Below the pieces are notes generated by a model. The model made no database searches. It was not told where the DNA came from and saw nothing but the letters and a program-made list of their open reading frames with translations. Shown here one piece after another: positions 48,101 through 53,831 of a stretch of DNA of 58,435 bases (the stretch's first letter is position 1; every line of letters starts with the position of its first letter). Source of the DNA: a virus. Position numbers and translations under genes: made by a program. The stretch lies in IMG/VR virus record IMGVR_UViG_3300048549_000383, positions 1 through 58,435 of that record; one strand, written 5' to 3'.

Positions 48101-51043
48101 TAGCAAACCATGTGGGTTTTCGCAAGTTACGGTTGCAGTTCTGTTCAAACCACCAGGAATGATCTGAGAAACCTTAATAAGTTTCTTAACGTTGTACAAC
48201 CAGGATTGTAGACGCTCATCTTGGTCGGTAGAACCCAATGCAGCAACATTTAGTTTGTCACCAGGCAGATAATAGGAACCACTATCTTCGAGAACAGTAG
48301 TTCCTGCTTCTGCAATACCCAGAATGCGAAGTTGTACTTCTGTATCTTGTCCACGGTTGGCATATACGAAAATATCAGAATGAATGATTGTACCAGGGTC
48401 CCAATCCTCTACAACGCCGTTTTTGGAGCGAGTACACTCAATAAATTGGTTTAGTGACTTATCTTTATACTGTACAATCTCATTATCATCAATAATGATG
48501 GTACCGTTCTTTTCTGGCCATCCAATAGTGGAGTCAACAGTAATAATACCACCAGTAGTGTCTAATGGTTCTACAAGAACTGTTTTATATGGAATCTTGA
48601 ATTCGCCATTCAGTGTTTCCTCTGAAATTGCCAATTCATAGATAATATCCGTACCTTCGATGATGGAGATGACGTTTTCGATCAGAACTGACGCATCTTT
48701 GATATTCTGGTCAACTGCATCCGCAATCTGCACCAACTGAGAGTCTTTCAGGTTTGCTGGATCACCAGAAATCAATTCTGCACGCAAAATGGTGTCAACA
48801 ACCCAAGATGCAGCAGAAGGGGTGATCATCTCATCCCTAGGATAGTAAACATCGATCTCTTCACCGAAGAGAATCTTAAATAGGTACTGCGTTGCTTTTT
48901 TGGTACCCTTAGACAGGTAAAAGTCCTTAATCTTCTTAATAACCAGTACAGGATTAACCTGAGAGTAGTCAAGATTGATTGTGGGCATGTATTGACGACG
49001 GAACTTGTCGAATACTTGCTTAATGATCATACTGTCAAGGTTATTGACAATAGATTCAGCAGGGTGACTGCTTTGAGTCAGTTGACTCTCTTTTGCATAG
49101 ATCTGGTTAGAGAAATTGTCGAAAGTTGCAACATCAGATACACCACGAGCACATCCAGTCAGTGCTGATGGTTCATATTTACGTCCAGCAGACAAAATAG
49201 TGAAACCAGTCACTTCACCGAATCCAACATCACAAGATGCTTGTGCAGAAGCGGGAGATGCGATGTAAACCTTAGGTGGTTGGGTATCAGAATACCCAGT
49301 ACCAAAGTTAACGATGTTGATATCAGTAATCTCACCGTTGAAGATGGTTGCTACTGCCTCAGCACCAGTACCACCAATAGGTTCATTCAATGGACCCTTA
49401 CGATCGTCCACAATGTACACAGAAGGTGCATCTAAGTAACCTTTACCGCCAGTCAGCAAATTGATGTTAGTTACATTGCCGTTCGCAACGGTGATATCAA
49501 GCACCTGTGCGCCCACTGGTTGGATGATACGCGCCCTTGGGGGTGTAGTATACCCTCTACCCCTATTAGTGATAGTTACGGATACAATCTGTCCATTAGG
49601 AGCAACGGTACAGGTAGCAGCAGCATTGATACCACCGTCAGGTGCAGCATCAATGTAGATTTCAGGAGGATTGCTATAACCAATACCACCCTGAGTCACA
49701 GCGATAGATGCTGGAACCAAACGACCCTCAGAATCAATCTCAGGATCACTGATTACAGCACCATCGGGATTTAAGAATGTAATTGCAGGAATGAAATCAT
49801 AACCAGAACCTGAGTTAGTGATTTCGATGCTGGACACCATACCAGTGTCATCATCAACAGTGATTTCTGCTGTTGCTTGTGATCCGTTGATCAAATCCGA
49901 TGGTGGAGTGATTTTCAGAACAGGTGGGTTGTATGAAGTGTAACCCTGACCACCTCTAATCAACTGGGAATCTTTGATACCGTTAACTAGGGTTCTACCT
50001 GCTGATGCTTCACCAACACCAGTCGATGAGTAGATTGATAGTTTGGGTGCAAAATTGAGTTGATAACCTTTACCACCATCTTTGATGATGATCTTATCAA
50101 TTTCACCACTAGCACCAACTCTGGTAACTGCACTAGCACCACTACCCACAGTTGGGGAAACATATTCAATAGAGCGGATATGGAATGTATCCTGATTTGA
50201 AATATTTACAAAGAACTTAATTTTTGTGTTGTTGTCCGTCAACACATAGTCCAGATAAGGACGTTGAAGGACAGCATTCCTATTGATGATCAGACCGATC
50301 TCAGCAATAGGAGAATATGGTAAAGAATCATACTCCATCGTCGTGGAGTCGAGACCCACTAGGTCATCGATGGGGGGAATCACCAGATCCTTGATTACAG
50401 AATCCGCAAATCCAACATAATACAGAATTTGTGTAAGTTCTACCTGATCATTACCCGTTTTTGCGCGGGGTGGGACTGTCAGAGTGATCTCACTACCAGA
50501 AACAGTGTAATCAACCTGAGGAATTAGCAGATCACCATAAATTGTTACCGCAAGGTGATCGGCAGATACGGCAGATACAGGAGTACCTAAGAATTTTAAC
50601 GGGAATGTAGTTCTTGCACCGTCAAACAGTTCCCAAGGTGATTCTAATGCTTGTCTTTTCTTATTGAACTCTTCAAGAGAAATGCCAGGTGTCAGAATAG
50701 CATCTGGACCACGAACGGTCTCATCATAATAGATGATCTCGTTATCGATCATCACAGAACCCTTGCTAGGCAAGAATCCATCAATTTGTTCTACTTCAAT
50801 GATCTCATCATAAATCCCAACTTCCTTAATCAAGGATGTTGACGATGTAAGAATCTTCTGATCATACTCGTCTAAGTCGAGATACTTAATAAGATTATTA
50901 AGTACGTTATATGGGCGACCTGTCTTTTCCTGAGATTTATAGTATTCAATCAGGAAATTGACAAGTTGCTCATCTTCGTTTCGGATGAATTCTGGGAGTT
51001 GATTAGCAACTCTGTCAGAAATGTTGATCGTTTTTGCGAACAT
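30122..51043 (-). CDS. gp7: Giant gp7-like baseplate wedge protein with inserted domains (6973 aa)
   Basis: Two blocks match T4 gp7 (1032 residues): IKDFYLSKGTKKATQYLFKI-LFGEEIDVYY (about 696-734) against FYSTKGIEASYKFLFKVLYNEE, and FSYVIKSQIPINKWKNQILE-NNHPVGF (about 3558-3595) against YYVMKIKSNLPSSRWKSDVI-FVHPVGF. Between and after them lie, by approximate residue: Gly-rich GxGY repeats (300-610, 1134-1348); a YHYH-like region (1439-1560); a predicted beta-propeller (1848-2250, YICGQ, YLIGETES, VYICGWT); a LamG-like domain (2254-2455); a helical repeat region with seven Cys-x-x-D-I...GGN units (about 4180-5970) interrupted by a second LamG-like domain (4764-4936); and an Ig-like C-terminus (6864-6961). 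A gp7 role in wedge assembly is known; the insertions are unexplained. CATAAATA lies 64 bases upstream. Confidence 0.88.
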   Translation of the reverse strand: MFAKTINISDRVANQLPEFIRNEDEQLVNFLIEYYKSQEKTGRPYNVLNNLIKYLDLDEYDQKILTSSTSLIKEVGIYDEIIEVEQIDGFLPSKGSVMIDNEIIYYDETVRGPDAILTPGISLEEFNKKRQALESPWELFDGARTTFPLKFLGTPVSAVSADHLAVTIYGDLLIPQVDYTVSGSEITLTVPPRAKTGNDQVELTQILYYVGFADSVIKDLVIPPIDDLVGLDSTTMEYDSLPYSPIAEIGLIINRNAVLQRPYLDYVLTDNNTKIKFFVNISNQDTFHIRSIEYVSPTVGSGASAVTRVGASGEIDKIIIKDGGKGYQLNFAPKLSIYSSTGVGEASAGRTLVNGIKDSQLIRGGQGYTSYNPPVLKITPPSDLINGSQATAEITVDDDTGMVSSIEITNSGSGYDFIPAITFLNPDGAVISDPEIDSEGRLVPASIAVTQGGIGYSNPPEIYIDAAPDGGINAAATCTVAPNGQIVSVTITNRGRGYTTPPRARIIQPVGAQVLDITVANGNVTNINLLTGGKGYLDAPSVYIVDDRKGPLNEPIGGTGAEAVATIFNGEITDINIVNFGTGYSDTQPPKVYIASPASAQASCDVGFGEVTGFTILSAGRKYEPSALTGCARGVSDVATFDNFSNQIYAKESQLTQSSHPAESIVNNLDSMIIKQVFDKFRRQYMPTINLDYSQVNPVLVIKKIKDFYLSKGTKKATQYLFKILFGEEIDVYYPRDEMITPSAASWVVDTILRAELISGDPANLKDSQLVQIADAVDQNIKDASVLIENVISIIEGTDIIYELAISEETLNGEFKIPYKTVLVEPLDTTGGIITVDSTIGWPEKNGTIIIDDNEIVQYKDKSLNQFIECTRSKNGVVEDWDPGTIIHSDIFVYANRGQDTEVQLRILGIAEAGTTVLEDSGSYYLPGDKLNVAALGSTDQDERLQSWLYNVKKLIKVSQIIPGGLNRTATVTCENPHGLLVEDTVTLYGANPAVYNGTFEVTARLDDFTFSYLIPVPTDIEPQGNILLSVDLNRGKSTQNTINEVISLFTSNVQNSFFNNDYVYVAASGLPNYKVGPFSGSALIPGNQRKLLRFPRTVNTVSTRTTVSPNTPIGAWVNGVSAWGYKDQEFVTFGPLTGIDITNVGEEYDAGSTPTLEITGGGGSGAVASVIVNGSLSTVDVLTQGSGYTTQPLISIVGGGGSGATAQAVVTNGRVTRVLVGNPGTGYTSQPTISITGGGGSGATAIAQVRGSISGVNILSRGTGYTSTPTLKLNSGEGALAQPIVINGRIVSVAIINSGDGYTTAPTVFINGDGFGAKATAVIGTLGEDKGKVISVSITNKGVGYTQGNTTVRMEAVGQLATFNANVFQWNKNLEYNLSTKYDIARGYVFTGFNNQYGGEYAHVSDPKELRYVVGDNVILDPETNTFKEEGTETGAAISHSPILGWAFDGNPIYGPYGYIDPTDQNGGIRRMRSSYRLKTNVVYDIDTNPTPARIDGPILADYPAGQFVDDYEYAFQEGDLDPYNGRFCKTPDYPDGTYCYFITIDASEAGLPVFPYIIGPEFNSIVDTWNLSQSAVQENIPQDVSRFRDPYEEVDIDIERQPNQQSDQLVTEKEGDLILFETSDIDNDGIISPAEIATDQVMTEEAALQIYDYFPRVSTESRVDIEVETTTKFENAQIDGFVIENSGISYQVNDTLFFDNTGTDGFGASAQVESVQGASIAAYSKEVINDIPYGKITTSTDHELIGQDEIIVSSRVITENTNKRFYMSVVTGIDSISVSQTGIGYNESIPPSYEIITPSGQDVELDIVLDLTTGKVDTVNIINSGFNYDTENSPQIRVSHPQRFKKTYYWSTSFAESADCKFEITDSIVSAERNLYICGQITKPNGESAAFVAKFNDLGNVVWDRTLLPSTSIKVARWKKMYLDETSEENDLIYLIGETESQGTANRNPDILVAKYESGLDNANNPEGIVRWQKEIAGVSGSTRRDYAGDIYLDADQRVYICGWTDTNSPDPDDIWIIQLNSFGDLIEKRKFASDSEGEQMYQLYFIGDNKLVFAGIDKDNNDLLFGEMEYDGANIEFTYVKRLAISGGDVQNPQFVLDEYDDLFFVCNMWNGTKNYGVAFFKIAMSQIKLVVASPEWQFSKIMAPTVPFESIKHAGITLDIFGNINVVTEIKYEDNNLTANIASFKYDGTLLNQSDVWKTATDIGFTTHTHAVDNSGDIILSCNTQNPDQTIVHRFENAANLVEDSTKQGIPTITVLNAANAAHDTTDYKFGSGSLDFTALNRIQWEDLNITTDWTVGMWVQMDSAHDSSNATVEMITAVADTGGTVRFTIEGNSGLANYGKVALQLTPAGAATTTIWSVGSTYWAALSDNNWHHIAFVKEEPSLGSYVYSCYFDGVIVATTTTTENIVLNDLYVGAEVASPATANCFLGNIDDLIVDPKAVYTTASFTLPTERYRITSADSSIELIKFDRLHSKRGTYTPTSATRSGENLRIEDIDAGTAGINVNTISNPVITIWSVGSSGLQILDYSDVTSTLAPGTFNFVTDRFTYETKTSTIPTPLGRKLILDPIVLPKYYIRDAGYQKIDAVKEFTFNQDIKFEKGSIIQQTNAQGIVQAFGTIVDIPVGSIDDPGVGTTYKVGKIYGNFNNTDLFQNDLGETNTIDEISFEVSRPQTAWEAGKVYAVNDQVWSDNKIYYATNNATSGVTEPTHTIGAVTDGAVVWQFISDAPNIEVNLLDYPWPVPTDATPWAETRSYQVDDTVYFGRNKYTCTVAGTTGTTAPTHTSGTATDNSVTWTYTSTYDPLYNYARFRPTNVLDYRVTILNTFSGSDFIVGDVVSLGNSVNAGPKEDTNNKIAEVSGLSSVKTIRVTVNLNKDIVRTAEANTDLIYCSALSPHNFKTNDILFVEGFTTAEFNGSFFVKEVFSSRDFTYRMRATATGEPAFEQNAIARVKIASKHPTLLLVRNHSYIFDMSDISNFGYYLSFAQDNQFKLEYSFNVIEREGTPGLSSATETPVVKFTIGGEVTNITYYFDPSRTTTTSPVGENSFIDVIKTPFDGRFQISEVISDTEFRFPLLTEPEFTNAEIGLNDRDVPNTIYSTTSTKAIGPINSIRLISPGGFYKKLPIISDIASDRKIEKLRITAAGTEYAPGVYTQISIDGDGEGALCNITVENDPETGSGAISDVALTDPGKGYTFASVDIDGIPGILGAQLAGSGGAIEVVIPAEGTGAAVFLTGTQIGKIKTLKNNEFGYGYSHDYTLRPEIAFPINLQLFNTSILSQIKITNPGAGYTSAPAVLISGGGGVNAEAEAVVKNNRLSEILIKNPGSGYSSQPVVTLKSEFTYVVNLDLNYLQFNFPHGITTGAEVQFRADNIGSQEGILPKPSSVGLTSLSATQTYYAIAGDANGLESDQLRFGLTPVDAESGNFITFLTQGDGRQVLLTEVFGGQAEAVVETSRFLEGEQVFQGETFETATAFGVVSENDGWQIQPKILKVTNPDGDFVVGGKVQGIISRASGVIDNLNIAKGVLNIDAITKTAGRFTDDVGKPSEIVQKIQDSFFYQNFSYVIKSQIPINKWKNQILENNHPVGFSMFGQLELTGGKDISGRKVAADFTKQVNINEYTNVNEITSFGAAQPIYSTFNNSEVLFRKKRLTNSEEILTSIVKKIDNISSQFDGVTKAFPITVEGNQVIVNENQLLVTLNGVIQSPGNAYNVVGGSIVFSEAPRPDSKVVYRNISFDIMPITRLNLNTIAGIFPSIGDTVNGFTTQSTARVVATGATSIDVVDITGGTGTFDLNERVDVGRTGFSALIGTIDKSFTKLFLQSIGGTFGTILIGDIVTGQTTGARATVTSIDLTDQSIQVTDMSNGYFDRGEDIQFFAAGYGANILNVDSVNYKTIFEFGESLTSLTNDTAIVEETNLDLDGNVSDKLVLSKTSGTAEYETGAYNLLLNDIFYSAASNIAGRITQISPYRDPITSINVERPSTVTGEWASFQEGDQFLGLTSGARGEVVRIDYEASPPILYYLRKTEQDFNLDPNTLDPTDGDQLAVSETVQKYENDVNGNEILDSLTETLLGEARIGDVVDTLIINRGSTFFGMIFERLISLTNQNQILDDVSKTTITPVEILDSTDRINADFLDFEEVRSTEIEYEDLTGGTLAVGDKLRSIQVTYGNPVTDSLNRWKDAGRMIEFNRQEIIDFANAEISVEHPAFYYPGDNQTDQFSRFADSYRLIAKNKEYIIAKSYADMVVEYPLLTVPSSTKCKRDIGKYIDALSMDMFQGGTVYTRKLLQSYFSTDGLTFLYIDGEEQATEYAFEQALNYMKNALTNMLTGSEVVDGVTYVKYDERSSGGSSGTGITADPSPGNNYGTAGSNAINYGATNCSDVQSALTTLFTNVSEVLLAGSLSDLIDLSEPNTYSANETKCRRDIGLMVDALAADIAGDGNYQIVEFTKKYFDNAGTPISNGLVGEVTESLTAFRKAGEMCRKAINNLLYVQVNTRTAETGYMLKDPTTYAGPYLGSSGSELTEFDVTNAAYVSGSGIMTLTIGSHSLTTSDSITIRPYSLRFTCSSDSNATFHDYPRTGDPAFNTPLTIDAVTATTIEVNVGASPAGQQYAHTFISAIDNAVFQGGGGAAAYYDPNYYSGRNESIQHCADVQAGIHTLVELAATAIGAGSLTNINSLAVVSDGSYQINENLRVYKLSYKDPGGNGFYIPGDVIKGATSGATFLAKGANSGLKWLYTNSVTGTFQDREILSNTKLTSSNAVLTGLIKKSGSKSLRLDAGGYLSHELSEVQKFQTADFTIEMWIRPTTLSGLQYLWDTRTSGASEVGSPVLYLNGSNINWYLNGSDQISGAHNLGTNAWHHIAVSRTTNITKLWVNGTQVGGDFTDNTNYLERAFKIGADLTNANGFVGWIDNIIIKKGTSDYTATFTPGSTYPTATTDISFGMSMELPLIMSDQERYGVYTGQTNSSATAKSIDFDNKQFIIEDINLARDEHRKCADLIELNYDWIAQVAIGLMKEKYSDFLIPGDTLDGVGTQQGTNKCLRDTKEYILKAIVEDIKYGGNYNSVIAGRGYLTKEGGLNYVGNELLQSIYTWTELANVVNYVITTTSGDLETYNGTKYTELLRIPNNFTSPASTAVTDEITALSNTIADIIGPTGDRFRDAGDMIWKNRSYIAEETVGYLQANYIKEINGTTYDFLTMPGYGDSYCERDIKQHILPAVVTDLITGGNSATQYVIDQYINVNDQIIHIENELGPMLDAFTFIKKLVHHAVNNTLLSKGTTAAEFSVDFEYQDDYYIAQWTDLAAYRDNTLIIDSKGYDASSSDTNKNLDVADLIEANKHVIAREAVYTMNDMSKYLDLAVPGGAQNCIDDVIDVLDAVIHDMRFGGNSKTWDAAALYLNEEDDSLKHIEGEVDASIDVYKIAAEICILTMRNGFGRDNLYIYQEDGGVDPVTGEPISGGSSLDSVDVSTYERNGADDRFVDAGNVIDRNIRLIAEEAVAQGLAQYPSLTINGAGGSGGVKKTPTSATYNQANGDMTLTVVGHGLSTSDRVTIKPGSIVFTCTSNANATEHAYPRQSDPAYNTSLAISAVTTDTFTVNVGAAAAEYQYAHTFVSAQQDAVVTNGYIDCVHDVTDVLSAMVWNLKYGGNNKVFKSAELYVSGSNLQHIVGVSTESIWILNKARDLAIQAMRDETITITAAHGFTQKTYTDLDYFPYSEGGYAITVDTDSPKCADVASAINTMMSIVTDTITTPASIGDGTITKTLPFIWPVKYSPEYVQRDVSVTYEDGSDWNQVCATQATNIETLFDIVIDTISTANAGNASHLNGVTRDTGYNANTDYQYYTCYDATSASDTLFELMEETLGGGSKSDKAVARRILWNKHAVSLKAFSEVQTAYPATVAEQSFGDALIDGLLYDLNTGGNIGILRIVNTWFDGEGNFIAFPDVTKQHLLWYVTRISEYAKRILDDYNDILVGGEWYGYDIYLDETHINTGAIEHRFEYEQESTQFKIDSSLNAAYFAISRGTPPAQNSVQWTNNIHATNAQNLYDEGNDWNTDPDLIINTPTVEVGYERRENRIIIQRPNFYSRGDILQYAIASADVESAFANQDYFYVLNATPTQFEITREIRHDARFSRFSVDTRTSGQQQLQSPVRSGLVRQSTTYGTRDIDNPVSGGFNLADVVVGTTSTASSEIVRNKNNSADIIKLYYRYTIRLATGRFTVGEEVQVQGAGANKGIVMQTSILTGDNEDEGWVYIENITGTLSSTQVLEGVDSGITAELSSDGTTRMLINTDRGGFANGEIIFNKDNGAEATIVSFENSAGILTGNSGGRITIDIETLQEDFTDGDIIYGSITDKILDIGKISKEGFRDIELNQFVHAVKTIECDVNSVLRDQGFEGDFKRGDIVYLLSGGVPKIPGWTALVTDYVYEEGVQHKIWIANLTPYGAAADGTTTTDPQELLTGGLGRFENLNNFPIISCDITTVTETNYTSYGKVSGKSISGDTGRLWLEDVNGDFPSNLSIRSDYGWAAGVTQAKNLLGRCDRFFRGFDGTADTFKLTVSNGEAYFPDPAGHLLVFVNGVMQPPGANFAYTAFSDQITFTEPPTIGSEFIGYYVGKLRQLDDISFEFDSLRSSFNLKYQGGFYSLTLTEGVSSNTILPENNIIVSLNGVIQEAGIGYELVGSRIIFAEIPRAGSTFVAFSYIGSDADVIAATVVPPIEAGDVLQIEGEADEREVALIESSNSLITFEYTGTVKGRGATALASIKSGEITKAIITSPGDGYSSRPNVDVVSSTGFDGRVRALMGLLRIDVKTAGIGYQQPIVDVQTTVDDDFVVPSGPAVNQGFDTYAGEGTDAQGNPIVITPGYINVASQPVNVTVNQGQTASFTIVAQFINSSDNQIGSTALNYQWQRKQYGETNWANITGSTSATYTSLTAEQADDGDEFRVAVTAAGATPIYSNSVILTVQTGATVINNFNPTQIFQ
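33140..38500 (-). repeat. Helical repeat region in gp7 (about seven units)
   Basis: Units carry the core pattern C-x-R/D-D-I-x-x-x-(I/V)-D-A-(L/V)-x-x-D-(L/I/M)-x-x-G-G-N, for example CKRDIGKYIDALSMDMFQGG, CERDIKQHILPAVVTDLITG and CIDDVIDVLDAVIHDMRFGG. The cores lie near plus-strand positions 38268, 37787, 35930, 35432, 34953, 34175 and 33330 (the last lacks the Cys). A LamG-like domain interrupts the array at about 36240-36750. Confidence 0.8.
47000..47640 (-). repeat. Gly-rich GxGY repeat array in gp7
   Basis: About five units of roughly 40 residues, each with a strand, NPGTGYTSQPTISI-type text and GGGGSGATA. The DNA units are visibly similar (for example the GGTGGTGGTTC-type Gly codons recur). 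Confidence 0.8.
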
Positions 51044-51050
51044 TTATCTC

Positions 51051-53402
51051 TTAGAAACAGGAGTCCAGTTCTGGATACGAGAACGTTCCAGTGGGGTACG
51101 TGATTGTATTTATGTTGCTACCACCGTAGTTCCATCCGCCAAAACTGAATGGATCGAAGGCATCAACAGCACCAGGATTAGTGTTGATATCCCTTGGGAA
51201 CACTTTGGGGTCGAAGATTGTGGGGTCAACGCCAGGTGGGATTGTAATAGGTCCAGTAGAAGGTAAAACTACAACAGGAATCCTATTTGTACCATCAGGT
51301 GTATCGCCTACATTGATAGGGCCAACACAAACAATACCATTTTCATAATCCACAGTTCCAACTAAATCGTTAAGAACCACTTCTTTCTCATTTCTGTTGG
51401 TGACCATCATCAAGTTACCAAGACCATCATCTCTGATGTTCACAGGAACAAGAGTTGCTGTTTGGGCAATCTGGGAGTTTGCAACAACTTCTTCTAAATT
51501 AGTATTACCACCAGCAACTGGGTTGCTAACGGTAGTGCCAGTAATAAGAGATCCTGCTGCTTCACCAGCACCAATCAGGTCAGCAACCTCTTCGGTATAC
51601 CCAGTGGCATAGAATGTTCCACTCTTAACAGCAGCGAACTTGGGTTTACAAGAACCACCATCGCCACCACCTGGATCGCCATCACCACCTCTATAATTCG
51701 GATCAGGTTGACATGTACCATTCACACAGATCTGACCTTCTGGACAATCAGCAGTAGTAGAACATGGAGTACCACCACCATTCGGATCATCTTGACATCT
51801 GCCATCGATACAGACTTGCCCAGGAGGACAGTCAGCAGTAGTAGAGCATGGGGTGCCATCACCCCCACCAGACCCACCAGGATCGCCTCCACCGCCACCG
51901 TAATCGTTCGGGTTAGTGATTGGGTTGTTGAAGTCTAAACACTGTGAGAATTGATTTCCAAAGGTGAACTGATCAAGGTTCTGACCCATGGTCATTTGGG
52001 TTGTAGTACCACTGATAGCAGAATCGGAAGAGTCCACCATAGCGTTGAACTTTGATGGTTCTAGACGCCCAGAGAATCTACTATCACGCTCCTGAGAGTT
52101 AAATCTATCGACAGACCTCAGTACCTGAGCAGCCAGTTCATTAGATGACCTAGGTGTATTGTTGCCGTTGTAGGCAAGATGAATAGTAGGTGATATGTAG
52201 AAGATTCTTGGATCAACGATCTCAGGTTGGATCGATGCCATAGAGTAATCAAGTAACTGGTTCTTGATCCTCTTCTTAGTAGTGTTGTTAAGGTTAACAC
52301 CACTCTTTGTTCTTACAGCAACGTAAACTTTGCCATATTGTGGTGGATTTAGTTTCTCACCACCGTATGCAGTCACTGATGCTGCCTGTGGATACAGTTC
52401 AGACACCAAATATGCGTAGTCACCTTCGGTAACTGCTCTATTCTGTACTGAGAATGACTTCGGAGCGCGATATTTGACTGTTAATGCATTCTCTCGTGCC
52501 TGACCATCCGCAGATGTCTCAATAGTTGTCAATTCAATCGCCTGAGGGAGGATTGGACGACCCACAGAGTCCGATGCACGCCCAATAAACCCAAATTTCT
52601 TCGCACCATTCGCTTGTTCACCGTCAGTATCAAGATATTGTACGGTGATGTACTCATTATCGATCAATTTACGACCAAGTACACCATCACCAAAGGTAAT
52701 TTTGTATCTAAGGTCCTCAGTTTCCTCTAAAAAGTAATTTCTTGACGTTGATTCAAGCGTAGTTACGTTATTTGCCAGAGAATATTCATCAACTTCCACA
52801 GATTGCTCGTTTGGACGAACAAAAACCTTCATTCTCTCCGTATCTACGTCTTCTGATGGGATGACATACTCCGCTTTCCTTGTATCATCAACAGTAAAAC
52901 TGTATTGAAGCAGATTTCCTTGATATACCAGCATCTTGTTGAAGGTTGCCAGACCAGTAGACTGATCAACGCTCGCTTCTACATCAGAAAGTAAAGAAAA
53001 TATGTAAGAATCGCCATCAACCTTGGCAACAAATGCATCACCTTTCTTAATTGTTACAGTTGATGGGAAAGATTGATCACCAGGGAGCAAAGTTGCTTTG
53101 GTTGTCATCCCAATACACGCTCTTGATCCTTTTTTAGACCTAGGAGTGTAACCAATTTGCTTTGCAATCCTAACAATGTTATCTCTAACAGTTGCAGATT
53201 CCAAAAATGCCTCGTTCATCGACATGTTTGCCGTAAACGAAGCGTAATAAGTGTTATATGCTAAAATATCAATGAGATACGAAGACGCAGAACCTTCAAA
53301 ATCATAATCTGTGAACTCTTTTCTTGTTCTCAGGTACGATCTGATAGATTCTTTGATCTCAAAGAAGTCTAGTGACGTTAATTCTGATGGTAGTGCTGCC
53401 AT
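51051..53402 (-). CDS. gp6: Baseplate wedge protein (gp6-like) with Cys-rich insert
   Basis: T4 gp6 (660 residues) is the wedge protein that forms the baseplate iris. Matches include DYDFEGSASSYLIDILAYNT, DNIVRIAKQIGYTPRSKKGS, FGDGVLGRKLIDNEYITVQY, RAVTEGDYAYLVSELYPQAA and VAVRTKSGV. About residues 500-585 hold an insert absent from T4 gp6: a Gly-rich linker, then two near-identical units with CSTTADCPPGQVCIDGRC and CSTTADCPEGQICVNGTC, four cysteines each, then another Gly-rich linker. The C-terminal part (VVANSQIAQTATLVPVNIRD, then PINVGDTPDG) resumes the gp6-like fold. It starts one base after gp25 and ends 7 bases before gp7. Confidence 0.92.
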   Translation of the reverse strand: MAALPSELTSLDFFEIKESIRSYLRTRKEFTDYDFEGSASSYLIDILAYNTYYASFTANMSMNEAFLESATVRDNIVRIAKQIGYTPRSKKGSRACIGMTTKATLLPGDQSFPSTVTIKKGDAFVAKVDGDSYIFSLLSDVEASVDQSTGLATFNKMLVYQGNLLQYSFTVDDTRKAEYVIPSEDVDTERMKVFVRPNEQSVEVDEYSLANNVTTLESTSRNYFLEETEDLRYKITFGDGVLGRKLIDNEYITVQYLDTDGEQANGAKKFGFIGRASDSVGRPILPQAIELTTIETSADGQARENALTVKYRAPKSFSVQNRAVTEGDYAYLVSELYPQAASVTAYGGEKLNPPQYGKVYVAVRTKSGVNLNNTTKKRIKNQLLDYSMASIQPEIVDPRIFYISPTIHLAYNGNNTPRSSNELAAQVLRSVDRFNSQERDSRFSGRLEPSKFNAMVDSSDSAISGTTTQMTMGQNLDQFTFGNQFSQCLDFNNPITNPNDYGGGGGDPGGSGGGDGTPCSTTADCPPGQVCIDGRCQDDPNGGGTPCSTTADCPEGQICVNGTCQPDPNYRGGDGDPGGGDGGSCKPKFAAVKSGTFYATGYTEEVADLIGAGEAAGSLITGTTVSNPVAGGNTNLEEVVANSQIAQTATLVPVNIRDDGLGNLMMVTNRNEKEVVLNDLVGTVDYENGIVCVGPINVGDTPDGTNRIPVVVLPSTGPITIPPGVDPTIFDPKVFPRDINTNPGAVDAFDPFSFGGWNYGGSNINTITYPTGTFSYPELDSCF
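51107..51114 (-). promoter_or_regulatory. Late-type promoter CATAAATA before giant gp7
   Basis: One mismatch to the late consensus, in the last codons of gp6, 64 bases upstream of the gp7 start. It would allow gp7 to be transcribed separately from gp25-gp6. Confidence 0.5.
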
Positions 53403-53403
53403 T

Positions 53404-53817
53404 TTAGGTGCGTTCTAATAGAAATTCGATAGTTTGAACAAGTTCTTCACCAACGATGCGATACTCAATGCTCACATCAAGAGCATCTTCACTGTCTGAG
53501 AGAATCACATCCACTGTTTCGACTGTTACACGAGGTTCCAGTCTCTCAATGGTATTTCTAATTTCGTCTTTCAGGTCTTCTGCTGAGAAAACGTCGAACG
53601 GTTCAAACAAAAGACCTGTAACGCGGGACCCAATCTCCATTTGAAAGGGTCTCTCTCCAAATTGTGTCATGATAAGATTCCGAACTGACTGCTTAATAGC
53701 ATTTTCATTAGTAACTGCCCCAAAATCTTCCGTATTCGGATTCATATTGAAGGATACAGAGAAATCTTTGTACCCTCGGGACAGGAATTGTTCAGATCGG
53801 AACCGATAACGTGCCAA
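53404..53817 (-). CDS. gp25: Baseplate wedge protein (gp25-like), TTG start
   Basis: A 137-residue GPW/gp25-family protein. T4 gp25 (132 residues) belongs to the wedge and helps trigger sheath contraction. The family signatures are ENAIKQSVRNLIMTQFGERP, FQMEIGSRVTGLLFEPFDVF, EIRNTIERLEPRVTVETVDV and DVSIEYRIVGE. The conserved N-terminus (ARYRFRSEQFLSRGYKD) begins directly after a TTG at 53817; the upstream codons in this frame include a TAA and no ATG, so TTG is the only sensible start. A TATAAATA promoter is 29 bases upstream, with a small CTGAT/ATCAG hairpin in between. The next gene, gp6, begins one base after its stop. Confidence 0.93.
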   Translation of the reverse strand: MARYRFRSEQFLSRGYKDFSVSFNMNPNTEDFGAVTNENAIKQSVRNLIMTQFGERPFQMEIGSRVTGLLFEPFDVFSAEDLKDEIRNTIERLEPRVTVETVDVILSDSEDALDVSIEYRIVGEELVQTIEFLLERT

Positions 53818-53831
53818 TTTTCTGATTTATA

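Noticed and set aside
30122-51043. Intein or frameshift explaining the giant gp7
   Set aside because: No intein splice motifs (Cys/Ser start with His-Asn end) were seen in the parts checked, and the frame stays open with domain-like sequence throughout.
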